From positions 808 to 41,549 of the forward strand of contig JAFMRC010000008.1 in the NCBI GenBank assembly GCA_017354375.1: a stretch of DNA of 40,742 nucleotides, in the 5' to 3' direction. Positions 33,508 to 40,742 of this stretch are shown here, piece by piece. Source of the DNA: Nocardiopsaceae bacterium (GTDB taxonomy: Bacteria > Actinomycetota > Actinomycetes > Streptosporangiales > Streptosporangiaceae). Both the position numbers and the translations under genes were made by a program. The first letter of the stretch is position 1. Every line of letters begins with the position of its first letter. The notes beneath the pieces are model-generated. The model saw nothing but the letters and a program-made list of their open reading frames with translations. It was not told the origin of the DNA and ran no database searches.

Positions 33508-35123
33508 AGGACGACCAGCTCGTTGCTGGTGTACCGGGCGCGCAGGAGCTTTTTGTCGAACTTGCCGACGCTGGTCTTGGGCACCTCGTCGATGAACGAC
33601 CAGTTCTCGGGCAGCTGCCAGCGAGCGACCGATCCGGCCAGGAAGTCCCGCAGCTCGGCGGCGGTGACCCGCTGGCCGGGCTTGGTCACCACCGCGACCA
33701 GCGGTCGTTCCTGCCACCTGGGGTCGGGTATCCCGATCACGGCGGCCTCGGCGACGGCGGGGTGGGCCATGACCGCGTTCTCCAGCTGGACTGAGGAGAT
33801 CCACTCACCGCCGGACTTGATCACGTCCTTGGACCGGTCGGTGAGCGTGAGGAACCCATCGGGGGAGATGCGACCCACATCCCCGGTCCGCAGCCAGCCG
33901 TCGTGGAACGCGCCGGCGTCCCCTCCGGCCCCGTAGTAGGAACCGGTGACCCACGGGCCGGACACCTCGAGGTGACCCACGCTGCTGTCGTCCCACGGCA
34001 GCTCGTCGCCGGCGTCGTCGACCAGCCGGGCCTGGACCGAGGCCGGGAAGCGGCCCTGGGTGGCCCGGTAGGCCCAGTACGCGTCGCCGGTCGCCGCCGG
34101 CGGCGGGAGGGCGACGGTGCCCAGCGGGGACATCTCGGTCATCCCCCAGGTGGAGACCAGCTCCACGCCGTGCCGTTCGGCGTAGGCCTTCATGAGCGAC
34201 GGGGGGCAGGCCGAGCCGCCGGACACGAACTGCCTGACGTGCGAGAGGTCCTGAGGGTGTTCGGCCAGGTGGGTGAGGAGTCCCTGCCAGATCGTCGGGA
34301 CCGCGGCGGCGAAGGTTGGCTTCTCCGCGGCGATGATCTCCGCGAGCGCGGCGGGCTGCAGGAAGCGGCCGGGCATGACGAGTCCGAGGCCCACCATCAT
34401 CGCGGCGTAGGGCAGGCCCCAGCACAGGGCGTGGAACATCGGCACGACCGCCAGCGCCGTGTCGCCCCTCGCCAGCCCCATCGCGTCGCTCATGCACAGC
34501 TGCATCGAGTGCAGCCAGATCGAGCGGTGCGAGTAGGCCACCCCCTTCGGGTCGCCGGTAGTGCCCGAGGTGTAGCACATAGCCGCCGCGGACCGCTCGT
34601 CGGCTGCTGGCCAGTCGAACCGGCCGGGCTGGGCACCGGTGAGGTCGTCGTAGGAATGCACGTGAACCCCGGGCGGCGCTTCGGCCGCGGCGGCGTCGCC
34701 GTTCGCGACGACGACGTGCCGGACCGTCTCCAGCCGCGGCAGCAGCTTGCTCAGCGCGGGCGCCAGGCTGGCATCGACGACGATGACGTGGTCGGCGGCG
34801 TGGTTGGCGATGAACGTCAGCTGGGCGGGGGACATCCGGATGTTCAGCGTGTGCAGCACCGCGCCCATCGCGGGCACCGCCAGGTAGGCAGCGAGGTGCT
34901 CGTTGTTGTTCCACATGAACGTGCCGACCCGCTGGTCCCCGGTGACCCCCAACTCCCGCAGCCCGCGGGCCAGCCTGGCCGCCTCTGGTCCGACTTCGCG
35001 GTAGGCCTGGCTACGGGACCCCGATCCCGTCCAGGTCTTCACGGTGCTGTCGCCGTGCACGGTGGTGCCGTACCGCAGCAGCCGGGCGACCGACAGCTCA
35101 CCGTCCTGCATCGTGCTCAGCAC
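33495..35123 (-). CDS. Medium/long-chain acyl-CoA synthetase (AMP-forming)
   Basis: A 542-residue member of the acyl-adenylate superfamily that activates a fatty or aromatic acid to its CoA thioester using ATP. The nucleotide-binding loop is MCYTSGTTGDPKGV, followed by VSTWGMTEMSP, the hinge region GDVGRISPDGFLTLTDR and the catalytic Lys in KTSVGKFDKK near the C-terminus. The organisation is that of AlkK/FadD-like enzymes. GTG at 35123 is chosen because AAGGAG is six bases upstream; GTG 35126 and ATG 35111 are in frame. It lies 49 bases after the oxidoreductase gene, on the same strand and probably in the same transcript. Confidence 0.9.
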   Translation of the reverse strand: MLSTMQDGELSVARLLRYGTTVHGDSTVKTWTGSGSRSQAYREVGPEAARLARGLRELGVTGDQRVGTFMWNNNEHLAAYLAVPAMGAVLHTLNIRMSPAQLTFIANHAADHVIVVDASLAPALSKLLPRLETVRHVVVANGDAAAAEAPPGVHVHSYDDLTGAQPGRFDWPAADERSAAAMCYTSGTTGDPKGVAYSHRSIWLHSMQLCMSDAMGLARGDTALAVVPMFHALCWGLPYAAMMVGLGLVMPGRFLQPAALAEIIAAEKPTFAAAVPTIWQGLLTHLAEHPQDLSHVRQFVSGGSACPPSLMKAYAERHGVELVSTWGMTEMSPLGTVALPPPAATGDAYWAYRATQGRFPASVQARLVDDAGDELPWDDSSVGHLEVSGPWVTGSYYGAGGDAGAFHDGWLRTGDVGRISPDGFLTLTDRSKDVIKSGGEWISSVQLENAVMAHPAVAEAAVIGIPDPRWQERPLVAVVTKPGQRVTAAELRDFLAGSVARWQLPENWSFIDEVPKTSVGKFDKKLLRARYTSNELVVLRAE

Positions 35124-35172
35124 CACGGGCTCCTTCGGCCTCGGTGACCGGCCTGGCCGGCGAGTCGGCCGC

Positions 35173-36162
35173 TCATCCGCGAGCCGCGTCCAGGAAGCGC
35201 TCTAGCTCGCCCGCGGTGTCGGGCCCGCAGGGCTGGAAGACGATCTCGGTGACGCCGCGGGCGCCGTAGTCGCCGAGGGCCCGCCGGATCTCCTCGCGGG
35301 TCCCGCTCAGCGTCACGTCCCGGAGCGTGGCGTTTCCCCCGGCGCGCCAGGCGGCCTCATCCGCCGGGCTGAGTTCCACGCAGTGCCCGGAGTGGACGGC
35401 GAGGTGGCGCTGGTCGGCTGGTTCCTTCCCGACGACCTCCAGCCATGCCTCCCCGCCGGGCAGGGTGCGCACCGCCTCGGCCCCGCCGAACTCGTAGGCG
35501 CCGCGCAGAGACAGCGCCCAGCCCGGCCCGGCGGCCAGGCGGGCGTGCTCGGAATCGGTGCCCTCACCCTCGTCGAGCACGGTGCCCCAGGCGAGGTAGG
35601 CGGCCTGAGGGTAGTCGGCCATGAAGTCCGGCATCTGCAGGGTGGCGAACAGGCCGTCGCCGAGCCGGCGAGCGACCTCGTTGCCCTTGGGGCCGAGCGC
35701 GCCGACCAGGATCGGGACCTCGACGGGGCGGGCGGGCGCGTGCCCGTCCGGGTGCAGCATCCGCATCCGGACGCCCTCCCATTCCACGACCTCGCCGCGG
35801 AGCAGTCCCTGGTACGCGCGGATGTAGGAATCCATGAACGACCAGGGGATGGCCCGGTAGCCCATGGCCCGGCGCCCGCTGAACCCGGTCCCGAAGGCGA
35901 CCGCGACGCGGCCCGGCGCCAGCGCGCACAGCGTGGCGGTGGCGGAGGCGTTGACCATCGGGTGGCGCAGGCTCGGCACGAGCACCCCCGGCCCCAGGCC
36001 GATGCGCTCGGTGCGCTGCGCGGCCAGCGCCAGCGTCATCCACACGTCCGCGCTCTGCTGCGGCGTGTCGTAGACCCACGCCCGGTCATAGCCGAGCCGC
36101 TCGGCCAGCGCGATGTTGCCGGGGGAGTCCAGGGCGGTCGGGAACGCGCACGACACCTGCAT
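35173..36162 (-). CDS. F420-dependent luciferase-like (LLM class) oxidoreductase
   Basis: A 329-residue TIM-barrel oxidoreductase of the bacterial luciferase-like family. IALAERLGYDRAWVYD, ERIGLGPGVLVPSLRHPM, GRVAVAFGTGFSGRRAMG and VPILVGALGPKGNEVARRLGDG (read in two pieces) are the typical F420-binding LLM blocks. The substrate is unknown. ATG at 36162 has AAAGGAGG seven bases upstream, the best ribosome-binding site in the window. It is followed by the acyl-CoA synthetase gene, so it may reduce or oxidise an acyl or terpenoid substrate of that enzyme, which is speculative. Confidence 0.9.
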   Translation of the reverse strand: MQVSCAFPTALDSPGNIALAERLGYDRAWVYDTPQQSADVWMTLALAAQRTERIGLGPGVLVPSLRHPMVNASATATLCALAPGRVAVAFGTGFSGRRAMGYRAIPWSFMDSYIRAYQGLLRGEVVEWEGVRMRMLHPDGHAPARPVEVPILVGALGPKGNEVARRLGDGLFATLQMPDFMADYPQAAYLAWGTVLDEGEGTDSEHARLAAGPGWALSLRGAYEFGGAEAVRTLPGGEAWLEVVGKEPADQRHLAVHSGHCVELSPADEAAWRAGGNATLRDVTLSGTREEIRRALGDYGARGVTEIVFQPCGPDTAGELERFLDAARG

Positions 36163-36293
36163 CGGTGCCCTCCTTTCGACGAGGCCCCGTCCTTAACGTA
36201 CGCCTCGGACGTGCGGTTAGTCACAGGGGTGAAAGCGACCAGGTTCGCCCTGGACACCGCGTGGAAGGAGGGCATCGGAGCGCTCCCGTCGTG

Positions 36294-36813
36294 CTACCGG
36301 GCCTTGAGCCCGGTCGGCGGGAGCGGCGGGGCGGTGAGCGGCTCGCCGGGATAGCCGCGGACCGGGCCGAATTCTCCGGTCCGCCACGCCTCGCGCGCGG
36401 TGATGATCTCTTCTGCGGAGCTGTCCCGGAGCGATGACGACCGGCGCGTTCGTCGCCGGGCAGGAGACCGACGCGGGGCCGTCGGCGGACAGCACCCCGT
36501 ACTCGAAGCCGCTGGCGGCGGGCAGCGTGACCTGCCCGGATTCACGGAAGGTGACCTCGAACCCGACGAGCGGGGAGTAAACGGCCGCGGGAGAGCGCTG
36601 GCCGGCGTGCTCGCCCGCGACGACGGTGATCCGGGCCGGGCCGTCCTCGATGACCGGGAGGTTCCCGTAGTGGGCGAACGCGGGGTCGATGCGCCGCTGC
36701 GGCTCGGGCAGCGCGATCCACAGTGTCGTCCGGGCCGTAGTGGTCGAGGAAGCACCACGCGCCGATCGTGCGCAGCTCGCGCCGGGGCAGGAGCCGGCGC
36801 ACTTCCGTGCCAT
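36294..36813 (-). pseudogene. Decayed pirin-family gene
   Basis: Three frames together give fragments of one pirin-like protein. The first (about 36802 to 36730) is RRLLPRRELRTIGAWCFLDHYGPDD; here it is given in two blocks, RRLLPRRELRT and GAWCFLDHYGPDD. The second (about 36725 to 36445) continues from LWIALPEPQRRIDPAFAHYGNLP to APVVIAPGQL. The third (about 36440 to 36294) is SSAEEIITAREAWRTGEFGPVRG and ends LKAR. Roughly ninety codons with the metal-binding cupin region are missing between blocks one and two, and about forty between two and three, each with a frame change. The product can no longer be functional. It lies between two flavin enzyme units. Confidence 0.8.
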
Positions 36814-36830
36814 CCCCCCGCAGGTTGTCC

Positions 36831-37502
36831 TTACCTCGCCGGTCCGCCTGCGGCGAGGCGCATCAGGTCGGTCTCGAGGTCGATACCGATCTCGGTACCG
36901 CCGGCGCTGCCGAATTCATGCTGGTAGCTGCCCCAGGACTCGTCTTTGACCCTGCGAGCGAAGCCGGACTCCATGAGAAGCATCAGTTCGCGCGCGGCAC
37001 GATCGATCCGCATGCTCAGCGCGGTGTCGCCCCAGTCCTCCGGCGCGGCGAACAGCGAGGTTGGCGCGATCAGCGTCCGCAGGTAGGCGAACATGGACCG
37101 CATCTCGGTGTCCGTGACCAGGGCGTGCCGCGCCGTTCCCGCGGTCGCGGCGAGCACAACCGGCTTGCCGATGAGCAGGTCGTTGTCCAGCACGTGGAAG
37201 AACGACGTGAACAGCCCGCTTGGCCCGGCCTTGTAGACCGGCGCGGCGGCGACGATCCCGTCAGCCTGACGCAGGGTGTCCGTGGCCTTCGCCAGGTTCG
37301 GCGAGGTGAGCTGGCTCGTGATCGCGGTGGTGATGTCGCTCGCCAGCTCGCGCAGGTTCACCGTGCTCACCGCGATAGCCTTGCCGCGAGCACTGGCGAT
37401 GGCCGCGAGGCTCTCGGCGAAGCGGCTGCCGAGCAGTGCCGTGGAGGACGGGTCACCGGTGCCCGCGTTCACCAGGGCGAGCCGGAAGGTCTCGTCTGTC
37501 AT
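36831..37502 (-). CDS. CE1759-type NAD(P)H-dependent FMN reductase
   Basis: A 223-residue flavodoxin-fold FMN reductase (MsuE-like) that supplies reduced FMN to its monooxygenase partner. LALVNAGTGDPSSTALLG near the N-terminus is the FMN phosphate loop, ADGIVAAAPVYKAGPSGLFTSFFHVLDND, read as ADGIVAAAPVYKAGPSG and LFTSFFHVLD, is the second FMN-contact block and AYLRTLIAPTSLF follows. ATG at 37502 overlaps the stop of the luciferase-like gene as ATGA, with GGAGGAG just upstream. Together they form a classic two-component flavin monooxygenase. Confidence 0.9.
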   Translation of the reverse strand: MTDETFRLALVNAGTGDPSSTALLGSRFAESLAAIASARGKAIAVSTVNLRELASDITTAITSQLTSPNLAKATDTLRQADGIVAAAPVYKAGPSGLFTSFFHVLDNDLLIGKPVVLAATAGTARHALVTDTEMRSMFAYLRTLIAPTSLFAAPEDWGDTALSMRIDRAARELMLLMESGFARRVKDESWGSYQHEFGSAGGTEIGIDLETDLMRLAAGGPAR

Positions 37503-38713
37503 TTCTCCTCCTGTGCGGTGGCGGGGAACATCGGCGGGAGATTGGCCTGGAGCCTGGGGTCGGTGTCCTGGTAGGGCGAGCCGCCGGTGACGTTGTCGCC
37601 GCGGTTGGCGTTGGGGCGCGGCTGGCGCGGCGGCTGGTCGCCGTACTTGGCCTTGACCAGGGACGCGTGCGTCGGGGCCTCCGGGGTTCCCGGCGCCTGG
37701 CGCGCGGCGATCTCCCTGCGCAGCACCGGGACCACCTCGCCGCCCAGCAGTTCCAGCTGGTCCAGGACGGTCTTCAGCGGCAGGCCCGCGTGGTCCACCA
37801 GGAACAGCTGGCGCTGGTAGTCGCCGAAGGACTCGCGGAAGGTCAGGGTCTTGTCGATGACCTCCTGCGGGCTGCCCACCGTCAGCGGCGTCATGTCGGT
37901 GAAGTCCTCCAGGGACGGGCCGTTGCCGTAGACGGGGGCCTCGTTGAAGTAGGGCCGGAACTCGCGCTTGGCGTCCTGGCTGTTCTTGGCGATGTAGGCC
38001 TGGCCGCCGAGGCCCACGATGGCCTGCTCGGGCGTGCCGTGCCCGTAGTGGGCGAAGCGCTTGCGGTAGAAGGCGATCAGCCGCTGGTAGTGCTCCTTCG
38101 GCCAGAAGATGTTGTTGGCGAAGAAGCCGTTGCCGTAGAACGCGGCCTGCTCGGCGATCTCCGGGCTGCGGATCGAGCCGTGCCATACGAACGGCGGCAC
38201 GTCATCGAGGGGGCGGGGGATGCTGGTGAATCCCTGCAGGGGCGTGCGGAACTTGCCCTCCCAGTCGATGACGTCCTCCCGCCACAGGCGGTGCAGCAGG
38301 TTGTAGCCCTCCAGGGCGAGCGGCAGGCCCTGCCGGATGTCCTGCCCGAACCACGGGTAGACGGGCGCGGTATTGCCGCGGCCAATCATCAGGTCCATGC
38401 GGCCCTTCGAGAGGTGCTGGAGCATCGCGTACTCTTCTGCGATCCGGACCGGGTCGTTGGTCGTGATCAGCGTCGTCGCCGTGGTCAGCACCAGCCGCTT
38501 GGTGGTCGCGGCGATGTGCGCGAGCAGCGTGGTCGGGGCGCTGCTGAAGAAGGGCGGGTTGTGGTGCTCGCCGATCGCGAAGACATCCAGGCCGACCTCT
38601 TCGGCCTTGTTGGCGATCTGGACGATGCCGTCGATCCGCTCGGCCTCGCTCGGAGTGCGGTCGGCCACCGGGTCGCGGGTGATGTCGCTGACCGAGAAGA
38701 TTCCGAACTGCAT
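37499..38713 (-). CDS. CE1758-type FMN-dependent luciferase-like monooxygenase
   Basis: A 404-residue luciferase-like TIM-barrel monooxygenase that uses FMNH2 and oxygen. MQFGIFSVSDITRDP at the start, VFAIGEHHNPPFFSSAPTTLLA, LVLTTATTLITTNDPVRIAEE and RMDLMIGRGNT are the family blocks. The C-terminal 60 residues are Pro/Arg-rich. ATG at 38713 has AAGGAGG eight bases upstream; the frame is open further upstream without a site. It is first in an operon with the FMN reductase, and a palindrome about 70 bases upstream matches one at the MarR promoter. Substrate unknown. Confidence 0.9.
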   Translation of the reverse strand: MQFGIFSVSDITRDPVADRTPSEAERIDGIVQIANKAEEVGLDVFAIGEHHNPPFFSSAPTTLLAHIAATTKRLVLTTATTLITTNDPVRIAEEYAMLQHLSKGRMDLMIGRGNTAPVYPWFGQDIRQGLPLALEGYNLLHRLWREDVIDWEGKFRTPLQGFTSIPRPLDDVPPFVWHGSIRSPEIAEQAAFYGNGFFANNIFWPKEHYQRLIAFYRKRFAHYGHGTPEQAIVGLGGQAYIAKNSQDAKREFRPYFNEAPVYGNGPSLEDFTDMTPLTVGSPQEVIDKTLTFRESFGDYQRQLFLVDHAGLPLKTVLDQLELLGGEVVPVLRREIAARQAPGTPEAPTHASLVKAKYGDQPPRQPRPNANRGDNVTGGSPYQDTDPRLQANLPPMFPATAQEEK

Positions 38714-38783
38714 GGCGTGCCTCCTTGAGGGCGCTCCGCCGCCTCGTGCGCCTGGCTGGTTCCCCGGCCGGGCCACGCTGATG

Positions 38784-38797
38784 TATGCGTTTGCATA
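38784..38797. promoter_or_regulatory. MarR operator candidate at the luciferase-like operon
   Basis: TATGC-GTTT-GCATA is a 14-base palindrome about 71 bases upstream of the monooxygenase start. Its core, ATGC-(N)TTT-GCAT, recurs upstream of marR at 39344-39355. The adjacent MarR-type gene is the obvious binding partner. Confidence 0.6.
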
Positions 38798-38851
38798 TAC
38801 CTTAACGCGGCCGGCGCGCGACTATTCCTGGGGTGCGGTTCCTCGCCGGGT

Positions 38852-39289
38852 TTATCGCGGGTTCCCGATCGCCTGATCGCCCGCCAGCTTGCGGCACAGC
38901 TGCTCCAGCTGGCGCAGTTCGTCACGGGTCAGCGCGTCCGTCATGGTGCGAGTGACGCCACGGGCGTGGCGACGCCCGATCTCCTTCTGCATGGCCGCGC
39001 CTTTACCGGTGAGCGCCAGCCGCAGGCTGCGTCGATCGGCGCGGTCCGGCTCGCGGGCGATGAGGCCCCGTTCGACCAGCCGGTCCACCATGCGAGACAT
39101 CGCCGGCTGGCTGAGCAGGACGTGCTTGTTGAGTTCGCCGAGACTGATCGGCGCCGGGCACTTCGACAACGTGTACAGGACGTCGTACTCGCGCATGGAC
39201 AGGTCGCCCCAGACATCCTCGGCGGTGAACCGCTTGACGAGGGTGGCGTGCGCGCGCAGCAGCGCTTCCCATGTGCTGTTAGCGGTCAT
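38852..39289 (-). CDS. MarR family transcriptional regulator
   Basis: A 145-residue winged-helix repressor. ISLGELNKHVLLSQPAMSRMVDRL (shown as ISLGELNKHV and LLSQPAMSRMVDRL) holds the recognition helix, LIAREPDRADRRSLRLALTGKG the wing, and the first and last helices form the dimer interface. It probably represses the downstream flavin operon and itself until a phenolic or similar ligand binds. ATG at 39289 is chosen since GGGAA precedes it and the fold begins there; an open extension to 39367 is not supported. It is transcribed in the same direction as the flavin operon. Confidence 0.9.
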   Translation of the reverse strand: MTANSTWEALLRAHATLVKRFTAEDVWGDLSMREYDVLYTLSKCPAPISLGELNKHVLLSQPAMSRMVDRLVERGLIAREPDRADRRSLRLALTGKGAAMQKEIGRRHARGVTRTMTDALTRDELRQLEQLCRKLAGDQAIGNPR

Positions 39290-39343
39290 GTTTCCCAGTG
39301 TCCAGCATCCGCGGCTCGTGATGGGCAGGCCGCTGGCAGATAC

Positions 39344-39355
39344 ATGCTTTTGCAT
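39344..39355. promoter_or_regulatory. MarR operator candidate at its own promoter
   Basis: ATGC-TTTT-GCAT is a perfect 12-base palindrome 55 bases upstream of the marR start, matching the core of 38785-38796 in 11 of 12 positions. Autoregulation is inferred. Confidence 0.55.
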
Positions 39356-39440
39356 CCATCTAACCATGATGGCTCGCGTACTTGATCATCTGCGTGCGAC
39401 GCTAGGAAGGTTACAGAACCGAGCATGTTGGGTCGCGTCA

Positions 39441-40742
39441 ATGATCGAACCGAGGGACCGCTACACCGCCGAGGCCGGCGAGGCGCAGATGACCGGCGTC
39501 CAGGCCCTCGCCCGGCTCCCTCTCAACGTCCGCGGAGCCGACCAGGCTCGTGGCCTGAGCACGGCCGCCTTCATCTCCGGCTACGAGGGATCACCGCTCG
39601 GTGGCTACGACCTCGAGCTGGGCCGTAACTCCAGGCTCCTCGAGGAGCGGGACGTGGTGTTCGCCCCCGCGGTGAACGAGGAGCTGGCCGCGACCGCGGT
39701 GCAGGGCACGCAGGTGGCGGCGGCCTCGGGCGAGGCCAGGGTGGACGGCGTGACCGGGTACTGGTACGGCAAGTCGCCCGGCGCGGACCGGGCGGCGGAC
39801 GCGCTGCGGCACGCATGCCTGATGGGCACCCACCCGCGCGGCGGCGCGGTGGCGTTCGTGGGCGACGACCCGTCGGCCAAGTCCTCCACCGTCCCCGGCG
39901 CGTCGGAGGCCCTGCTGGCCGACCTGGGGATGCCCGTGCTGTACCCGGCGGACCCGCAGGACGTGCTCGACCTCGGCACGCACGCGGTCGCGATGTCCCG
40001 GTGCTCCGGCCTGTGGGTCGGACTGAAGATCACCACGAACGTGGCCGACGGGACCGGCGCGGTCACGGTCGACGCGGACCGGATCACGCCCGTCGCGCCC
40101 GAGGTGCCGGACGCCGACGGGAAGCCGTTCGCGCACCGGCTGGACACGCGGATGCTGCAGCCCGGCCTGGCCGAGATGGAGCGCAGCCGCGAGGGCATCC
40201 GGCTGGAGGCGGCCCGCGGCTACGCGCGGGCCAACCGGCTCAACCGGGCCGAGACCCTCGGCGCGGGATCCTCAGGCGCGGGTTCCACGGGCACGGGGCC
40301 GAAGGTCGGGATCGTCGCCGCCGGCAAGACCTACCTCGACACCCGCCAGGCACTGTGCGCCCTCGGCCTCGGCCAGCCCGAAGGTGGGCACGGGCCCCAG
40401 CCCGACGGCGAGCACGCGCCCCAGCCCGGGATCCGGCTGCTGCGGCTGGCCATGATCCACCCGCTGGTCCCGGAGGAGATCGCCGAGTTCGCCGACGGCC
40501 TAGACGAGATCATCGTCGTGGAGGAGAAGCGCGGCTTCGTCGAGTCGGCGGTGAAGGAGATCCTCTACGGCACGCCGGGCGCGCCCAGGGTGACCGGCAA
40601 GAAGGCGCCCGACGGCACCGCGCTGTTCCCCGCCGACGGTGAGCTGGACGCCGACAGCGTCGCTTCCGGCCTGGCTCGTCGGCTGGGCGGCATGCCCGGG
40701 TTCGCGACGGCGGGTGCCTGGCAGCGGGCACGAGCCGAGCGC
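39441..40742 (+). CDS. Indolepyruvate ferredoxin oxidoreductase family protein (N-terminal part)
   Basis: The first 434 codons of a gene that continues beyond the window. The product is the large fused indolepyruvate ferredoxin oxidoreductase type, which oxidises arylpyruvates to acyl-CoA with thiamine diphosphate and iron-sulphur clusters. GVQALARLPLNVRGADQARG followed by STAAFISGYEGSPLGGYD, VFAPAVNEELAATAVQG, GKSPGADRAADALRH and GDDPSAKSSTVPGASE are strong family blocks of the pyrimidine-binding half. IHPLVPEEIAEFADGLDEI and VVEEKRGFVE near 350-375 belong to the next domain. ATG 39441 is the first in-frame start; the ribosome-binding site is weak. The ThDP pyrophosphate site and Fe-S motifs would lie downstream. 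Confidence 0.88.
   Translation, partial: MIEPRDRYTAEAGEAQMTGVQALARLPLNVRGADQARGLSTAAFISGYEGSPLGGYDLELGRNSRLLEERDVVFAPAVNEELAATAVQGTQVAAASGEARVDGVTGYWYGKSPGADRAADALRHACLMGTHPRGGAVAFVGDDPSAKSSTVPGASEALLADLGMPVLYPADPQDVLDLGTHAVAMSRCSGLWVGLKITTNVADGTGAVTVDADRITPVAPEVPDADGKPFAHRLDTRMLQPGLAEMERSREGIRLEAARGYARANRLNRAETLGAGSSGAGSTGTGPKVGIVAAGKTYLDTRQALCALGLGQPEGGHGPQPDGEHAPQPGIRLLRLAMIHPLVPEEIAEFADGLDEIIVVEEKRGFVESAVKEILYGTPGAPRVTGKKAPDGTALFPADGELDADSVASGLARRLGGMPGFATAGAWQRARAER

Noticed and set aside
33903-35147. 414-codon plus-strand open frame opposite the acyl-CoA synthetase
   Set aside because: Antisense of adenylation motifs; no start signal or domains.
37503-38186. N-terminal extension of the FMN reductase frame into the luciferase-like gene
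   Set aside because: It is a shifted frame of the upstream gene; the reductase starts at 37502 after a ribosome-binding site and an ATGA overlap.

Overview
The window is high-GC DNA of a mycelial-type actinomycete (Actinomycetota; Streptosporangiales or a relative is a guess from protein style). Evidence: strong G/C at third codon positions, frequent GTG and TTG starts, sugar ABC importers lacking their own ATPase (normally served by a shared MsiK-type ATPase), an HTH/NB-ARC/TPR regulator, an F420-type luciferase-like enzyme, CE1758/CE1759-type flavin enzymes, and the actinomycete families named after Streptomyces coelicolor SCO2521 to SCO2525. No tRNA, rRNA, CRISPR array, transposase or integrase was seen.

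Layout. (1) 1-2192: the 3' end of the RNase P RNA gene, facing a three-gene operon of unknown function (a Gly/Asp-rich protein with a possible tail anchor, then two small paralogues). (2) 2279-8353: two aminoglycoside-phosphotransferase-like proteins, one coupled to an 783-residue HTH/NB-ARC/TPR regulator; then a DoxX membrane protein, a P-loop kinase-like protein and an unknown protein. (3) 8354-19265: a carbohydrate uptake and acyl-CoA block. It has a minus-strand ABC importer, an MFS sugar porter, and a plus-strand ABC importer whose operon continues into a phosphotransferase and an acyl-CoA dehydrogenase, the two halves of the ACAD10/ACAD11 architecture. Repeated sites mark this block: a double palindrome with 32-bp spacing lies at both ends of the first importer, and a near-perfect 25-bp inverted pair brackets the 7.25-kb MFS-ABC-dehydrogenase segment. 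(4) 19346-20734: an L-serine dehydratase.

(5) 20754-33440 is the most interesting region, a roughly 12.7-kb cluster that looks like an intracellular signalling or conflict (defence-like) system. It encodes a SLOG-type nucleotide-binding protein, a membrane protein with two DUF1003 units fused to a RyR domain, an SCO2521-like protein, a two-helix membrane protein with a possible PLD-like domain, SCO2522-, SCO2523- (variant P-loop) and SCO2524-like proteins, two SCO2525-type methyltransferases, and a 1031-residue WD40-GTPase-zinc ribbon-TIR protein whose putative NADase glutamate is present. The working idea is that the WD40/GTPase protein senses and its TIR domain is the effector, with the methyltransferases, variant P-loop protein and membrane proteins as partners, and the SLOG/RyR pair as a possible second, nucleotide-responsive arm. 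No function in this set is proven from sequence.

(6) 33495-40742: an acyl-CoA synthetase with an F420-type oxidoreductase, a decayed pirin gene, a two-component flavin monooxygenase (CE1758/CE1759-like) under a divergent-style MarR regulator with matching palindromes at both promoters, and the start of a fused indolepyruvate ferredoxin oxidoreductase that runs off the window.
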